Shown one piece after another: positions 18,700-27,349 of a stretch of 64,000 nucleotides of DNA. Below the pieces are notes generated by a model. The model was given only the letters and a program-made list of their open reading frames with translations, was not told where the DNA came from and searched no databases. Source of the stretch: Variovorax sp. PBL-H6 (GTDB lineage: Bacteria; Pseudomonadota; Gammaproteobacteria; Burkholderiales; Burkholderiaceae_C); assembly GCF_901827155.1 (NCBI RefSeq), contig NZ_LR594659.1, positions 620,001-684,000 on the forward strand. Reading direction: 5' to 3'. Each line of letters starts with the position of its first letter. The stretch's first letter is position 1. Position numbers and translations under genes: made by a program.

Positions 18700-19597
18700 C
18701 CCGGGCGACGACGCCGCGCCCCCCGTGGCGGGTGCCGCTGGCGGCGAAGGCCCGATGGGCTGGGCCCTCCAGGCTTGCGCACGCGTCATGCGGCCGATCG
18801 TCCGGCTCGCATTGGCCCTGGGACTGAAGCACGCCCATCTGGAGCTGGTGCTGCGCGAACTTCTCATCGACGAGGCCCGGCGGGCCTGGCTCGACAAGGG
18901 GGTGGAGCCGAATCTCAGCCAGCTTTCGGTGACCACCGGATTGAACCGCAAGGCGGTGACGGCCAAGGTCCGGGAAGCCGAGGAACCGCTGCCCCACACC
19001 GAGATGTCGGCGGCGGCCAAGACGCTCACCCTGTGGCTGCAGATGTCCACCGATGACCCCGGCCTGGTGGAGCTGCCCCTCGTCGCAGAAGGCGGGGCAC
19101 CCTCCTTCGAGGCCGTGGCCCGCCATGTCAGCCGCGGAAACGTGCACCACCGCACCATCCTCGATGAGCTGGTGCGCCTGAACCTGGCGACCGAACAGGC
19201 CGGCCGGGTGGCACTCAACGCCGCCGGGTTCGTGCCGTCGAACGATCTCAAGGGCATGCTTGCCTTCCTCGGCGACAACGCGCGCGACCACCTACTCGCC
19301 AGCGTGGCCAACACCTTGGGTGCCACTGCGCCTTTGCTCGAGCGGGCGGTGTTCGCCACCGGCATTGCGGTCGAGGACTGCGAGCGGATCCACCAGCTCG
19401 TGCGGCAACGCTGGAGCACACTCCATCACGAACTGACAAGCGAGATGACGCGTGCGTTCGAGGCCGCCGAGGGCGCGCAAGACACGGCCTCGGGTCGCAT
19501 TCGTGTCGGGATCTACACCTACTACGAGGACGCCGCGGATGTGGCACAACATCGCGCGGTGACTCCCGCAAAACGATCGGACGGAAAAGAAGCATGA
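18659..19597 (+). CDS. DUF6502 family protein
   Basis: 312 residues from the ATG at 18659; a TTG further in (about 18680) would avoid most of the overlap with the preceding ORF. The core MGWALQACARVMRPIVRLAL and NLSQLSVTTGLNRKAVTAKV look like a helix-turn-helix-bearing cytoplasmic protein, and the middle (VARHVSRGNVHHRTILDEL) resembles a second winged helix. This family is found next to DUF5666 secreted proteins. The stop overlaps the next ATG (ATGA, 19594-19597), showing coupled translation. A regulator-like role is suggested but unproven. Confidence 0.8.
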   Translation: MAIKRTGLKNARHDPGDDAAPPVAGAAGGEGPMGWALQACARVMRPIVRLALALGLKHAHLELVLRELLIDEARRAWLDKGVEPNLSQLSVTTGLNRKAVTAKVREAEEPLPHTEMSAAAKTLTLWLQMSTDDPGLVELPLVAEGGAPSFEAVARHVSRGNVHHRTILDELVRLNLATEQAGRVALNAAGFVPSNDLKGMLAFLGDNARDHLLASVANTLGATAPLLERAVFATGIAVEDCERIHQLVRQRWSTLHHELTSEMTRAFEAAEGAQDTASGRIRVGIYTYYEDAADVAQHRAVTPAKRSDGKEA

Positions 19598-21111
19598 AGA
19601 AAGCCTTCCTTCGCGCTGCCCTGGCGGCGCTGTCGACCGCGCTGCTGCTCTCGTGCGGCGGCGGCGGGAGCGGCGGCGGCAGCGTTGCGCTCGTCGGCGT
19701 TGGGGGAACGGCTTCGGTCACCGGTTCGAGCCGGGGAGACGTGAGCGGCAGTCCGGCAGGCATCGCCGCAGCCGATGGCCAGGGCGGCAGCGCGTCTGCG
19801 ACCGGGGGTGGCCTGGGGGGCGCCGATGGCACTTCGACAGGGAACGGCGGCAGCTCCACAGGCGCTGGCGGCAGCTCCGCAGGCACAGGCGGCAGCTCCG
19901 CGGGCGCAGGCGGCAGCTCCGCGGGCGCAGGCGGCAGCTCCACGGGCGTCGGTGGCACCTCGTCCGGCGGCAGTTCGACGGGCACCGGCGGCACTTCGAC
20001 GGCGGCCTCGGGCGACGACGGATCGGGCGTGGGCTCCGGCGGCACCGGCGTCAGCACCGCCGATGCGTCCGGCGTGGGCGGGGTCGACGGAGCGGGCAGC
20101 ATCATCGTCAACGGCGTGCGCTACAACACCGACACTGCCGTCCTGAACGTGGAGGATGCACCGTCCCTGCAATTGGGCATGAGTGCGAAGGTCACGGGGC
20201 CTTTCAGCGCCGACTTCACCAGCGGTGTCGCGCGCCGGGTCGATTCCGCCGCGGATCTGCGCGGGACCTTGTCTTCGGTCAACCTTGCCCAAGGCAGCTT
20301 CGTCATCCTGGGCACCACCGTCACCACCGACGATTCCACTGTTTGGGCCGATTCCACGGGCCTCGCGGCGATCCCCGCTGGCAGCACGCTGCAGGTGTGG
20401 GGCTTGCCGGGCGCGCCGGGGGTCCTGCGCGCCACGCGCGTGGAACAGCGCGGCACCTCCACGCCGATCCTGACGGGTACGGTGCAGAACCTCGATCCTG
20501 GCCGCCGCACCTTCACCATCGGCACCTTCACGGTCGACTACGGCACCGCGGTGTTGTCCGGTAGCCTGGACGGCAGCCCGCTGGCCAACGGCACCCTCGT
20601 GCGCGTGCGCGCGGCCAGCGTGCTGCCCGGCCGGCTGTCCGCCACTCAGGTCCAGTGGTGGTATCCGGTGTCGAGGGCCAACGGCACCCCGCTTCAGCTC
20701 GCGGGCATCGTCACCGACTACGCCGGACTGGGTTCGCTGACCGTGCTCAATGTCCCGGTGAACGCGGCGTCGGCCCAGATCACCGGCGGGCCTGCACGCT
20801 CGGTGGGCAACGGGGTCAAGGTGGAAGTGGGCGGTGTCATATCCAACGGCGTGCTCCAGGCCACCAAGCTCAAGATCCGGCACGTGCCGGGCACCGGCGG
20901 ACCCTCTTCGTTCACCCTGATCGGCAACGTCGGCAACTTCCTCTCGCCCGCGAGCTTCCGCGTGAGAGGCCAGCCCATCGATGCCAGCGGCCCGGGCGTG
21001 ATGTTCGTCAACGGCACGGCCGCCAATCTGGGCAATGGGGTCAGGGTCAACGTCGAGGGGGCGCAGGTGGTGAACGGGGTGCTCATCGCGACGCGCGTCA
21101 GCTTCGAGTGA
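19594..21111 (+). CDS. DUF5666-containing lipoprotein with Gly/Ser-rich repeat
   Basis: 505 residues. A signal peptide ends in a lipobox-like LLLSCGGG (Cys near residue 21), so it is probably a lipoprotein anchored at the outer membrane. Residues 22-175 are Gly/Ser/Thr-rich and include five exact-length GGSS[TA]GA-type heptads. From about 170 to the end lie repeated beta-rich modules (for example VNGVRYNTDTAVL, GTVQNLDPGRRTFTIG, IVTDYAGLGSLTVLNVPVNA) matching the DUF5666 pattern. It is coupled to the DUF6502 gene. Function unknown; the low-complexity region probably is a flexible spacer holding the modules away from the membrane. Confidence 0.85.
   Translation: MKKAFLRAALAALSTALLLSCGGGGSGGGSVALVGVGGTASVTGSSRGDVSGSPAGIAAADGQGGSASATGGGLGGADGTSTGNGGSSTGAGGSSAGTGGSSAGAGGSSAGAGGSSTGVGGTSSGGSSTGTGGTSTAASGDDGSGVGSGGTGVSTADASGVGGVDGAGSIIVNGVRYNTDTAVLNVEDAPSLQLGMSAKVTGPFSADFTSGVARRVDSAADLRGTLSSVNLAQGSFVILGTTVTTDDSTVWADSTGLAAIPAGSTLQVWGLPGAPGVLRATRVEQRGTSTPILTGTVQNLDPGRRTFTIGTFTVDYGTAVLSGSLDGSPLANGTLVRVRAASVLPGRLSATQVQWWYPVSRANGTPLQLAGIVTDYAGLGSLTVLNVPVNAASAQITGGPARSVGNGVKVEVGGVISNGVLQATKLKIRHVPGTGGPSSFTLIGNVGNFLSPASFRVRGQPIDASGPGVMFVNGTAANLGNGVRVNVEGAQVVNGVLIATRVSFE
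19846..19950 (+). repeat. Five 21-bp tandem repeats inside the DUF5666 gene
   Basis: The unit GGCGGCAGCTCC plus 9 variable bases is repeated five times in phase (7 residues each, residues 85-119), followed by degenerate copies to about 20000. Copies three and four are identical. Such a tract can change copy number by slippage without a frameshift. Confidence 0.9.
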
Positions 21112-21257
21112 CGTTCAGGGACCGGGCAGGTCCTCGAACCCCTTGCAGCCGGCAAGCATCGCGGTGCCTGGCGCATTGACGACACGGAGAACGGGCCTCG
21201 ACATGGCCTGCATGGCTGCGTGCAGGCGCAGGGCCGGGATGGCCACGTGGTCACGGC

Positions 21258-21422
21258 GATCTGCCCGTTGTGTTCGGCCTGAGCGATCGCCTGGCCGTGG
21301 TGAAGAATGGCCCGCTGGTCGGAACCTACCGCACCGCCGAAGTCGACGAGGACGAGGTACTCGGCTTGATCATCGAGGGCAAGCGGCCCGGCGGGAAGGC
21401 CCGGGCCGAGCACGCGACATGA
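21258..21422 (+). pseudogene. 3' relic of a sugar-type ABC transporter ATPase gene
   Basis: The frame ending at TGA 21420-21422 reads VFGLSDRLAVVKNGPLVG followed by GTYRTAEVDEDEVLGLIIEG and a basic tail. This is the C-terminal end of ribose/simple-sugar importer ATP-binding proteins, which close with a similar DEVLxLIxxG segment. Walker A, signature and Walker B parts are absent and there is no start signal. The preceding 21112-21257 holds only a short unrelated open stretch. It is a leftover of a deletion between the DUF5666 gene and the Bug gene. Confidence 0.65.
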
Positions 21423-21446
21423 TCGCGCGCCGGCCGACGGGCCGCA

Positions 21447-22424
21447 TCAGTCCGCGTAGACCCCGGCCGCCTTGATGATCGGGCTCCACTTGGCGATCTC
21501 GGCGATGACGAACTTCTTGTGCTCGGCCGGTTCGACGCGGCTGTCGCTGGTGACCACGGCGCCCAGGCCTTCCTGCTTCTTGATGAAGTCCGGGTCCTTC
21601 AGTGCCACCTTGAGCGCATCGTTGAGTTTCTTGGTGACCGCCGCCGGCGTGCCCTTGGGCGCGTAGAGCCCGTGCCAGATGGTGATCTGGAAGTCCTTCA
21701 AACCCACTTCCTGCAGCGTCGGCAGGTCCTTGAGCAGCGGCGTGCTCAGGCGCTTGGAGGTGGTCACGGCATAGGCCTTGACCTTCTTGGCCTCGATCTG
21801 CGGCGAGGTGTTGGTGGTCTGGTCGCACAGCAGGTCGATCTGGCCGCCGATCAGGTCGGTGATGGCGGGCGCGGTGCCCTTGTACGGCACCGGTGTCATC
21901 TCGGTCTTGGTCGCACTCTGGAACAACAAGCCGCACAGGTGCGAGGCCGAGCCCACGCCCGCATTGCCGAGGTTGATCTTGCCTTTGTTTTCAGCGAGCC
22001 AAGCCGTCAATTCCTTGTAGTTGTTGGCCTTCATCGAGGGCTTGGCGATGAGCGTCATCGGCACGTCGTTGACGATGCCCAGGTATTCGAAATCGCTCTC
22101 GACCTTGAAGGGCACGTTGCGCACCAGCGTCGGGACGGTCGCCATGCCGATGTGGTTGAGGAGCAGCGTATAGCCGTCCGGCGCGGCACGCGCGACCTTG
22201 GCTGCGCCGATCGAGCTGCCGGCACCGGGCACGTTGTCGATCACCACGCTGCCGCCGCCCAGCGGCTTGCGCAGGGCTTCGGCCAAGTCGCGGGCCACCC
22301 GGTCGGTCGGGCCGCCGGCGGAGAAGGGCACCACGATGGTGATGGGCTTGCTGCCCGGGAAATCCTGGGCGTGGACGCCCGCTGCGGCGCACGCGATTGC
22401 CGTCAGGGCGAACAGTTTTTTCAT
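21447..22424 (-). CDS. Bug/TctC-family periplasmic substrate-binding protein
   Basis: 325 residues, start MKKLFALTAIACAAAGVHAQ with cleavage after HAQ. KPITIVVPFSAGGPTDRVAR and IDNVPGAGSSIGAAKVA are the family's binding-pocket segments. GGAGAAGAG precedes the ATG; an ATG seven codons earlier is less likely. It stands alone with no permease partner. Compared with the other two Bug proteins in the window it has a Cys pair region (SHLCGLLF, IDLLCDQTTNT), so it is not a recent duplicate. Ligand unknown. Confidence 0.9.
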   Translation of the reverse strand: MKKLFALTAIACAAAGVHAQDFPGSKPITIVVPFSAGGPTDRVARDLAEALRKPLGGGSVVIDNVPGAGSSIGAAKVARAAPDGYTLLLNHIGMATVPTLVRNVPFKVESDFEYLGIVNDVPMTLIAKPSMKANNYKELTAWLAENKGKINLGNAGVGSASHLCGLLFQSATKTEMTPVPYKGTAPAITDLIGGQIDLLCDQTTNTSPQIEAKKVKAYAVTTSKRLSTPLLKDLPTLQEVGLKDFQITIWHGLYAPKGTPAAVTKKLNDALKVALKDPDFIKKQEGLGAVVTSDSRVEPAEHKKFVIAEIAKWSPIIKAAGVYAD

Positions 22425-22567
22425 GGGTCTCTTCTCCGTGTTCAATCCAAGTTCAAGGGCCGCGATTTTATTGCGGCCCTGCCGGACGCCCCACCCGGAA
22501 TGCCCCTAACGAACCTGCACGCTTCCTGCGCGTTCAGGGACCGCTGCGCGCATTTCTTACCTGCGGG

Positions 22568-23635
22568 CTACGGCTCCCTGGTGCGGTTGTAGACCGGGCC
22601 GGGGCCGATCGTGATCGGCGGCCCCGGGTCATTGGCCGCCCAGCTCGGCGTGCGCACCGAACTGAAAGTCGGGCCCGGACCCGGCACGATCGGGGGACCT
22701 CCGTCACCGGCAAGCACGGGCGAAGGAGCTCTGGAGGGCGTGACCAACGGCCCTGGCCCAGCGACGACCGGCGGGCCTCCGTCGCCACGGTTCCACGATG
22801 GCGAACGAGTTGCGCTGAATACCGGTTGCGGGCCGGAAGTGCTCGGCGGACTGGAATCGTCGCGGGACCAGGCCGGCGCGCGCGCGGGACCCGGCGAAAC
22901 GGTGGCGGGCACGATGGCGAGCGGCACCGACGGTGCCTCCTCAGCCCAGGCCGGAGCGCGGTTGCGCCGTGGCGAGCCCGCCGCGCTGTCGCGGTCGCGA
23001 TCGGCCGGGGCCCCGGAGGGGGCGCGAGATGCACCCGCGCCGGCCGGCTCCGCCTTCGCGACCGGGGGTTCTGCCTTCGAAGCAGTCGGCTGCGCCTTCG
23101 TGGAAGCCGGCGCGGCGCTTTCGGTCGTTGTGCGTGGCGCCGGCGGGGCGGGCGTCTGCGTGGAGGCCCTGGCGGGCGTGGCGGGTACTTTTGCTGCGGT
23201 CGTCCCTTCCGGCGTTGGCGTCGGGGCGGGGGCTGTCGAAGCGCTCGGCGCGGCGAGCGCGACCGATCCCTCGGTGGGCGGCTTCCGGTCTTCCCCCGCC
23301 AGCGCTGCCGTGATCGGCTCCAGGAAAGACGGTGCTGTCAATTGACGCGTGACGTAGAGATACCAGCCGATGAAGCCGATGCTCATCGCCAGCCCCAGCA
23401 AGGCGAGCCGCAGCCAGAAGCCCGCTGTTTCCGCGGGCAGCAGCGTCAGCGGATCGTCGCGCCGCCAGGCACGCCGCGTCGTGCGAACGGGCGTGCGCGC
23501 CGGCCGCGCGTTGTCGATGGCCTCCAGGGCCGAGGGTCCCGTGGGTACGAAGCCGGGCAGGCGGCGTGCACAGCCGATGCAGAACTTCGCGTTCTCCCGG
23601 TTGCTGCTCCCGCAAGCCGTACAAACGACGGGCAT
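22568..23635 (-). CDS. Zinc-ribbon, single-pass membrane protein with Pro-rich 25-residue repeats
   Basis: 355 residues. Residues 5-23 form a four-cysteine ribbon (CTACGSSNRENAKFCIGC) followed by RRLPGFV. One membrane helix lies near 78-98 (FWLRLALLGLAMSIGFIGWY). The rest is disordered and Pro/Ala/Thr-rich, ending in about five copies of a 25-residue motif of pattern R-x-P-[SA]-W-...-G-P-P-...-G-P-x-P. The predicted layout is ribbon inside, Pro-rich region in the periplasm. It is a larger paralogue of the protein at 17681-18007. Function unknown. Confidence 0.75.
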   Translation of the reverse strand: MPVVCTACGSSNRENAKFCIGCARRLPGFVPTGPSALEAIDNARPARTPVRTTRRAWRRDDPLTLLPAETAGFWLRLALLGLAMSIGFIGWYLYVTRQLTAPSFLEPITAALAGEDRKPPTEGSVALAAPSASTAPAPTPTPEGTTAAKVPATPARASTQTPAPPAPRTTTESAAPASTKAQPTASKAEPPVAKAEPAGAGASRAPSGAPADRDRDSAAGSPRRNRAPAWAEEAPSVPLAIVPATVSPGPARAPAWSRDDSSPPSTSGPQPVFSATRSPSWNRGDGGPPVVAGPGPLVTPSRAPSPVLAGDGGPPIVPGPGPTFSSVRTPSWAANDPGPPITIGPGPVYNRTREP

Positions 23636-23844
23636 GGATGAGTTCCTCCGTGTAATACCGAATCCATCCACTGTCCACGTCAAGTCGCGCCTGTCTGTCA
23701 GCGATCTCCTACGCAATGCCCCAGAGGCCGGCGCTTGCCAACGCAACCGCCGTGGTCCTGGTCCGACAGGTTGAGCCGACCCATGCCGATCCATCGCCGC
23801 CTGCTGCGGCTTAGGGTGACAGGCTCGCATGAAAGGATGTTCCC

Positions 23845-24402
23845 ATGATGAAACGCCAGCTTGAGGGCATGAAGGTCGCCCTCCTCGTAACGGACGGCTT
23901 CGAGCAATCCGAGATGACCGAGCCGCGCAAGGCGCTCGACGCCGCAGGCGCGGACACCAGCCTGGTGTCGCCGAGTCAAGGCGCCGTGCGCGGCTGGAAG
24001 CACCACACACCGGCGGACGCCTTCGATGTCGATGTGCCGCTCCAGCAGGCCGCCGCCCACGAATACGATGCCCTCGTGCTGCCGGGCGGGGTCATGAACC
24101 CCGACGCGCTGCGCACGAACGAACAGGCAGTGGCCTTCGTGCGCGACTTCGTCAAGGCCGGCAAGCCCATCGCCGCGATCTGCCATGGACCGTGGACCCT
24201 GATCGAGGCGGATGCGGTCAAGGGCCGCACGATGACCTCCTGGCCCTCCCTGCGCACGGACTTGAAGAACGCCGGCGCAAAGTGGGTCGACCTCGAGGTC
24301 GTGGCCGACGGGCCGCTGATCACGAGCCGCAAGCCCGCCGATCTGCCGTCCTTCAACCGCGTGATGCTCGAAGCTTTCGCCGACGCCCACGCGCACGCGT
24401 GA
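23845..24402 (+). CDS. PfpI/DJ-1 family protein (type 1 glutamine amidotransferase-like)
   Basis: 185 residues. The nucleophile elbow AAICHGPW places Cys113 with His114, and Glu20 sits in TDGFEQSE, the arrangement of PfpI/YhbO proteins linked to protease, glyoxalase or deglycase activities under stress. GGVMNPDALR is also conserved. Start codons at 23845 and 23848 are both possible behind AAGGAT. It is a single gene with no obvious partner. Confidence 0.9.
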   Translation: MMKRQLEGMKVALLVTDGFEQSEMTEPRKALDAAGADTSLVSPSQGAVRGWKHHTPADAFDVDVPLQQAAAHEYDALVLPGGVMNPDALRTNEQAVAFVRDFVKAGKPIAAICHGPWTLIEADAVKGRTMTSWPSLRTDLKNAGAKWVDLEVVADGPLITSRKPADLPSFNRVMLEAFADAHAHA

Positions 24403-24547
24403 GGGCAAGGCGCACTCGGATCTACCGCATCGTTGGAGCCCGGAGTGCGATGAAAGCGTTGCAGATAACGCGGCCAGGTTGACCGAGGGGGCTCTATCGC
24501 TGAACCCCGATGCTCGCGCCTTCAGTAGCAGTAGACGAACTGCTCTA

Positions 24548-25801
24548 TCAACGCGCGAGCAGCCAACCCGCTACCGCCGCAAGCGCCACGACCCACACAG
24601 GCGACTGCCGCCCATAGACCAGCAAGCCGAAAGCGCCCAGAGCAAGACCGAAATCGGCGCGTGAATGGATGGCGCTCGTCCATACCGGGTCGTACAGCGC
24701 AGCTGCCAGAACACCGACCACAGCAGCGTTGATGCCGGCCATCGCACGCTGCACGCCGTCGCGCTGGCGCAGAGGCTCCCAGAACGGGAGAGCGCCGGCC
24801 ACCATCAGGAACGCAGGAACAAAGATGACGACGAGGAGCGTCAAGCCGCCGGCCCACCCGCCCAGCGTGCCTGTCATCACCGCGCCGAGGTATGCGGCGA
24901 AAGTGAACAAGGGGCCGGGTACGGCCTGCGCGGCCCCGTATCCGGCGAGGAAGGCATCGTTGGTGACCAGCCCAGCGGGCACAACACTCGTTTGCAGAAG
25001 CGGTAGCACGACATGCCCCCCTCCGAACACGAGTGCGCCCGATTGGTAGAAGGACGAGATGACGGCAAGCGCTGGCGACCGAACTGCAGCCGCCAGAACC
25101 GGCAGCAGAACTAGCAACAGGCCGAATAGCAGCAGCATCGCTGCACCGGTTCTCTTGCTCACGCCGTAGTCGCGGTGCTCTGCAACAGGCAGCTGTCGGA
25201 GATGTACTGCCCATCGTCCTGCGATACCGCCTGCGACGATGGCCCCGACCTGACCGATCGCCGACGGAATGGCCAGCACCAGCAAAGAGGCGACGATAGC
25301 AACACCCGCTCTCAGACGGTCCGGACAAAGCGTCTTGGCCATGCCCCAGACTGCCTGCGCGACGATGGCAACTGCGACGACCTTGAGGCCGTGGACCGCA
25401 CCGGATTGCGACAGGGCAGCCCATTGGGTGACACCGAATGCGAACAGGATGAGCACGATGGCCGACGGGAGAGTGAAACCAATCCAAGCGCAAAGCGCGC
25501 CAAGCCACCCTGCGCGCCCAAGTCCCAGCGCAATGCCTACCTGGCTACTCGCAGGACCCGGCAAGAACTGACAAAGCGCGACCAGGTCGGAGTAGTTCTT
25601 GTCGTCTAGCCACGCTCGACGCTCGACGAACTCGGTGCGGAAGTAGCCAAGGTGAGCAACGGGCCCGCCGAATGAGGTCAGCCCGAGCTTCAAGAAGGCC
25701 AGGAGCACCTCAATGGCCGAGCCTCGCCGCGCAGGCGCGCTTGTTGGCAAAGCGTCGGACAGGACACCATCCTGCTTGTCTTGCTCTTGACTCTGGCTCA
25801 T
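24548..25801 (-). CDS. chrA: Chromate efflux transporter ChrA (long-chain CHR family)
   Basis: 417 residues, two homologous halves of five or six membrane helices each. FLKLGLTSFGGPVAHLGYFR (first half) and FGGGHVVLPLL (second half) are the CHR-family signatures, together with CQFLPGPASSQ and AQAVPGPLFTF. ChrA exports chromate driven by the proton-motive force. Codon third positions are noticeably less GC-rich than in its neighbours, suggesting acquisition from elsewhere. No chrB or other resistance gene lies beside it. Confidence 0.93.
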   Translation of the reverse strand: MSQSQEQDKQDGVLSDALPTSAPARRGSAIEVLLAFLKLGLTSFGGPVAHLGYFRTEFVERRAWLDDKNYSDLVALCQFLPGPASSQVGIALGLGRAGWLGALCAWIGFTLPSAIVLILFAFGVTQWAALSQSGAVHGLKVVAVAIVAQAVWGMAKTLCPDRLRAGVAIVASLLVLAIPSAIGQVGAIVAGGIAGRWAVHLRQLPVAEHRDYGVSKRTGAAMLLLFGLLLVLLPVLAAAVRSPALAVISSFYQSGALVFGGGHVVLPLLQTSVVPAGLVTNDAFLAGYGAAQAVPGPLFTFAAYLGAVMTGTLGGWAGGLTLLVVIFVPAFLMVAGALPFWEPLRQRDGVQRAMAGINAAVVGVLAAALYDPVWTSAIHSRADFGLALGAFGLLVYGRQSPVWVVALAAVAGWLLAR

Positions 25802-25978
25802 CGGACGCCCGACCCCAATGTTGCTACGACGGGCATCTTATCGAGGGCGCTCGAACTCGCCTCTCGCAGGGCCGATGACGAATAGGCATTCGCAAGTCGG
25901 GCGGGGCCGAGCAAGTGGGAAGCACTCGCCAGACACCTGTGACTTGCGTCCCTCTTTTCCGCCGACGAACGGCCGAGG

Positions 25979-27226
25979 CTAGCGGTAGCTGCGCGCGTCC
26001 TCGATCACCTTGCCATCGTTGGGCAGGCTGCCAGGCTCCATCAGCTCGACTTCGCTGCGCAGCTTGGTGACGTCGCGCACCGCCTCGGCAACGCGCCCGG
26101 CCAGTCCCTCGGGCTCGGAGGCGCATTCGAGCCGCAGCGTCATGCGGTCTTCGCCCATCTCGCCCTCGACCACCAACCGCGCGCGCCGCACCTCCGGGAA
26201 GCGCCGCGCGATCTCCGCCACCTGGCCCGGATGCACGAACATGCCGCGCACCTTGGTGGTCTGGTCGGCGCGACCGAGCCAGCCCTTGATGCGGGTGTTG
26301 GTTCGGCCGGTCGGGCAGGGACCCGGCAGCACCGCCGAAAGGTCGCCGGTGCCGAAGCGGATCAGCGGATAGTCGGGGTTCAGCGTGGTGACGACGATCT
26401 CGCCCACCTCGCCCTCGGGCACCGGGTCGCCCGTGCCGGGGCGCACGATCTCGACGATCACGCCTTCGTCGAGCACCAGGCCCTCGCGTGCGGTGGTCTC
26501 GTAGGCGATCAGGCCCAGGTCCGCCGTCGCATAGCACTGCGTACCGTCGACGCCGCGCTCGGCGATCCAGTCGCGCAGGCTGGGCGGGAAGGCCTCGCCC
26601 GAGACGAGGGCCTTGGTCAGCGAGGGCAGGGCGATAGCGCGCTCGGCCGCCTTCTCCAGCAGGATCTTCAGAAAGCTCGGCGTGCCGGCGTAGCCCGCAG
26701 GCCTGAGCTCGGCCATCGCGTCCACCTGCTGCTCGGTCTGGCCCGTGCCGCCGGCGAACACCGTGCAACCCAGCGCGCGCGCCCCGCTTTCCATGATCGC
26801 GCCTGCGGGCGTCATGTGGTAGCTGAAGGCGTTGTGCACCAGCTCGCCGCTACGAAAGCCGGCGGCATGCAGTGCACGGGCCGTGCGCCAATAGTCGCGC
26901 GCCTCCCCTTCAGGCTCGTAGATGGTTCCCGGGCTCGCAAACACGCGCAGCATGCGCGGCCCGAAGCGGATGGCGGAGAAGCCGCCGAACGGGTCGCGCG
27001 CGCGCTCGGCCTTCTGCCGCTCCAGCAGCTCGGACTTGCGCGTGACGGGCAGTCGCGCCAGCGCCTCGCGGCTGGCGATGTCTGCGGGCTTCACGCCGTC
27101 GAGGATCTTCGCGAAAGCGGGCGCTGCGGTCTGGGCCTGGGCGATCTGCTTCGGCAACGCCGCGAGCAGGTCCTGTTCGCGCTGCGCCGGGTCGCGCACT
27201 TCAAGCGCATCGTAGAAATCATTCAT
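25979..27226 (-). CDS. Phenylacetate-CoA ligase-like protein
   Basis: 415 residues, PaaK-type member of the ANL superfamily. Visible are VFASPGTIYEPEGEARDYW, CYATADLGLIAYE (the adenylate-binding TxDxG region), NPDYPLIRFGTGDLS and RADQTTKVRGMFVHPGQV, which covers the hinge. It is the distal gene of the liv-type operon, separated from livF by one intergenic repeat. It probably activates an aromatic or related acid brought in by the transporter; the substrate is not known. Confidence 0.85.
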   Translation of the reverse strand: MNDFYDALEVRDPAQREQDLLAALPKQIAQAQTAAPAFAKILDGVKPADIASREALARLPVTRKSELLERQKAERARDPFGGFSAIRFGPRMLRVFASPGTIYEPEGEARDYWRTARALHAAGFRSGELVHNAFSYHMTPAGAIMESGARALGCTVFAGGTGQTEQQVDAMAELRPAGYAGTPSFLKILLEKAAERAIALPSLTKALVSGEAFPPSLRDWIAERGVDGTQCYATADLGLIAYETTAREGLVLDEGVIVEIVRPGTGDPVPEGEVGEIVVTTLNPDYPLIRFGTGDLSAVLPGPCPTGRTNTRIKGWLGRADQTTKVRGMFVHPGQVAEIARRFPEVRRARLVVEGEMGEDRMTLRLECASEPEGLAGRVAEAVRDVTKLRSEVELMEPGSLPNDGKVIEDARSYR

Positions 27227-27258
27227 AGCCGTTGTCCTGGATCAGCCCTGTTCGGGGA

Positions 27259-27342
27259 ACACCGCGGAACCGGCTTTGCCGGGCCGCTGGTGTCGCCCCC
27301 GGTAGGGGGTGGGCGGCTACACGAAGTGAGCCAACCTGGGGG
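27259..27342 (-). repeat. Copy of the 85-bp intergenic repeat (minus orientation)
   Basis: 84 bp, near identical in reverse complement to the two copies at 38808-38988, including CCCCCAGGTTGGCTCACTTC, the CCGGC-AAA-GCCGG hairpin and the end CCGCGGTGT. It occupies almost all of the gap between livF and the PaaK-like gene inside an apparent operon. Confidence 0.9.
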
Positions 27343-27349
27343 CGAGCCA

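Noticed and set aside
19248..20111. Pro-rich open frame on the minus strand with VELPPAPAELPP-type repeats
   Set aside because: It is the reverse complement of the Gly/Ser-rich 21-bp repeats in the DUF5666 gene, which has a signal peptide, lipobox and translational coupling. No independent support for a protein.
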